Below, piece by piece: positions 63,806 to 64,000 of a stretch of 64,000 bases of DNA. The DNA is from Boswellia sacra (Eukaryota > Streptophyta > Magnoliopsida > Sapindales > Burseraceae), in assembly GCA_013180625.2 (NCBI GenBank), contig SNVD02011111.1:186001-250000 (forward strand). The letters are read 5' to 3'. The notes below the pieces were generated by a model, which was not told where the DNA came from, ran no database searches, and was given only the letters and a program-made list of their open reading frames with translations. Every line of letters begins with the position of its first letter. The stretch's first letter is position 1. Position numbers and translations under genes: made by a program.

Positions 63806-64000
63806 CTATAAGAAAAAAAAATAAAAAATAAAAACATTAAAAAGAACAAAAAAAAACCCAGGCAACCACAGCAACTATGATTTACAAGTCAAAACTGCCC
63901 AATTATAAAAGTTTAAAAAAAAAATTAAAAAGCCAAAAAGTAATAAACTCATAACAATTTTCCATCAACAATAACAAAAACACATTTAAACGACGTCTTA
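63806..64000. other. A-rich end of window
   Basis: A-rich sequence on the plus strand (T-rich on minus), compatible with an intron of the gene suggested at 63711-63805. Nothing else seen. Confidence 0.3.

Overview
This is AT-rich nuclear DNA from a flowering plant, very probably a eudicot. The evidence is intron-bearing plant genes (a ZIP zinc transporter, a CTP:phosphocholine cytidylyltransferase, a pectinesterase and cytochrome c oxidase subunit 5C) set among nested plant transposons (Copia, Gypsy, LINE, hAT, Mutator, PIF/Harbinger). The mix would suit a woody rosid such as Citrus, but nothing seen fixes the genus. There is no prokaryotic operon, CRISPR array or rRNA/tRNA gene that I can support.

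Layout. 1-5106: the 5' part of a minus-strand Copia retrotransposon (gag-pol running off the left edge). Its 5' LTR is split by a LINE that carries only ORF1 (about 2400-4625). 5110-20600: flank and body of one unit of a tandemly duplicated ZIP locus. The ZIP copy (8664-12541) is dead: its start is deleted, it has several small frameshifts, a hAT element (9983-11037, perfect 8-bp target duplication) sits in exon 2 and a solo LTR (8755-9269, 5-bp duplication) in exon 3. The spacer behind it holds MITEs, a Gypsy/Copia composite and a 1.4-kb foldback element. 20990-22650: a hierarchical minisatellite (about 20-bp monomers in about 163-bp higher-order units, about ten copies). 22650-32950: gene-poor, with a large MITE, a PIF/Harbinger element and a Mutator-like element. 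32953-39720: a Mutator-type inverted-repeat element holding an ankyrin-gene fragment and a GDSL-lipase exon, itself invaded by an LTR retrotransposon (34819-38634) with no recognisable gag-pol.

41500-52700: the second ZIP unit, with an intact three-exon gene (44890-46944). A perfect zinc-deficiency response element (47433-47442) lies upstream of it. A Copia pol relic (49915-51620) follows. 53979-63000 is the gene-rich end, all on the minus strand: cytidylyltransferase (8 exons), pectinesterase (5 exons) and COX5C, with a further hAT element at 61222-61842. A possible last exon of another gene lies at 63711-63805.

Most notable: in the LTR family seen at both 2316-5106 and 34819-38634, the segment directly after the 5' LTR, where the primer-binding site should be, is the exact reverse complement (15 nt; 12-13 nt in the other copy) of a highly conserved block inside the LTR. 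This suggests tRNA-independent self-priming. No computation was run: all coordinates and splice sites were read by eye, and intron phases were checked by adding exon lengths.
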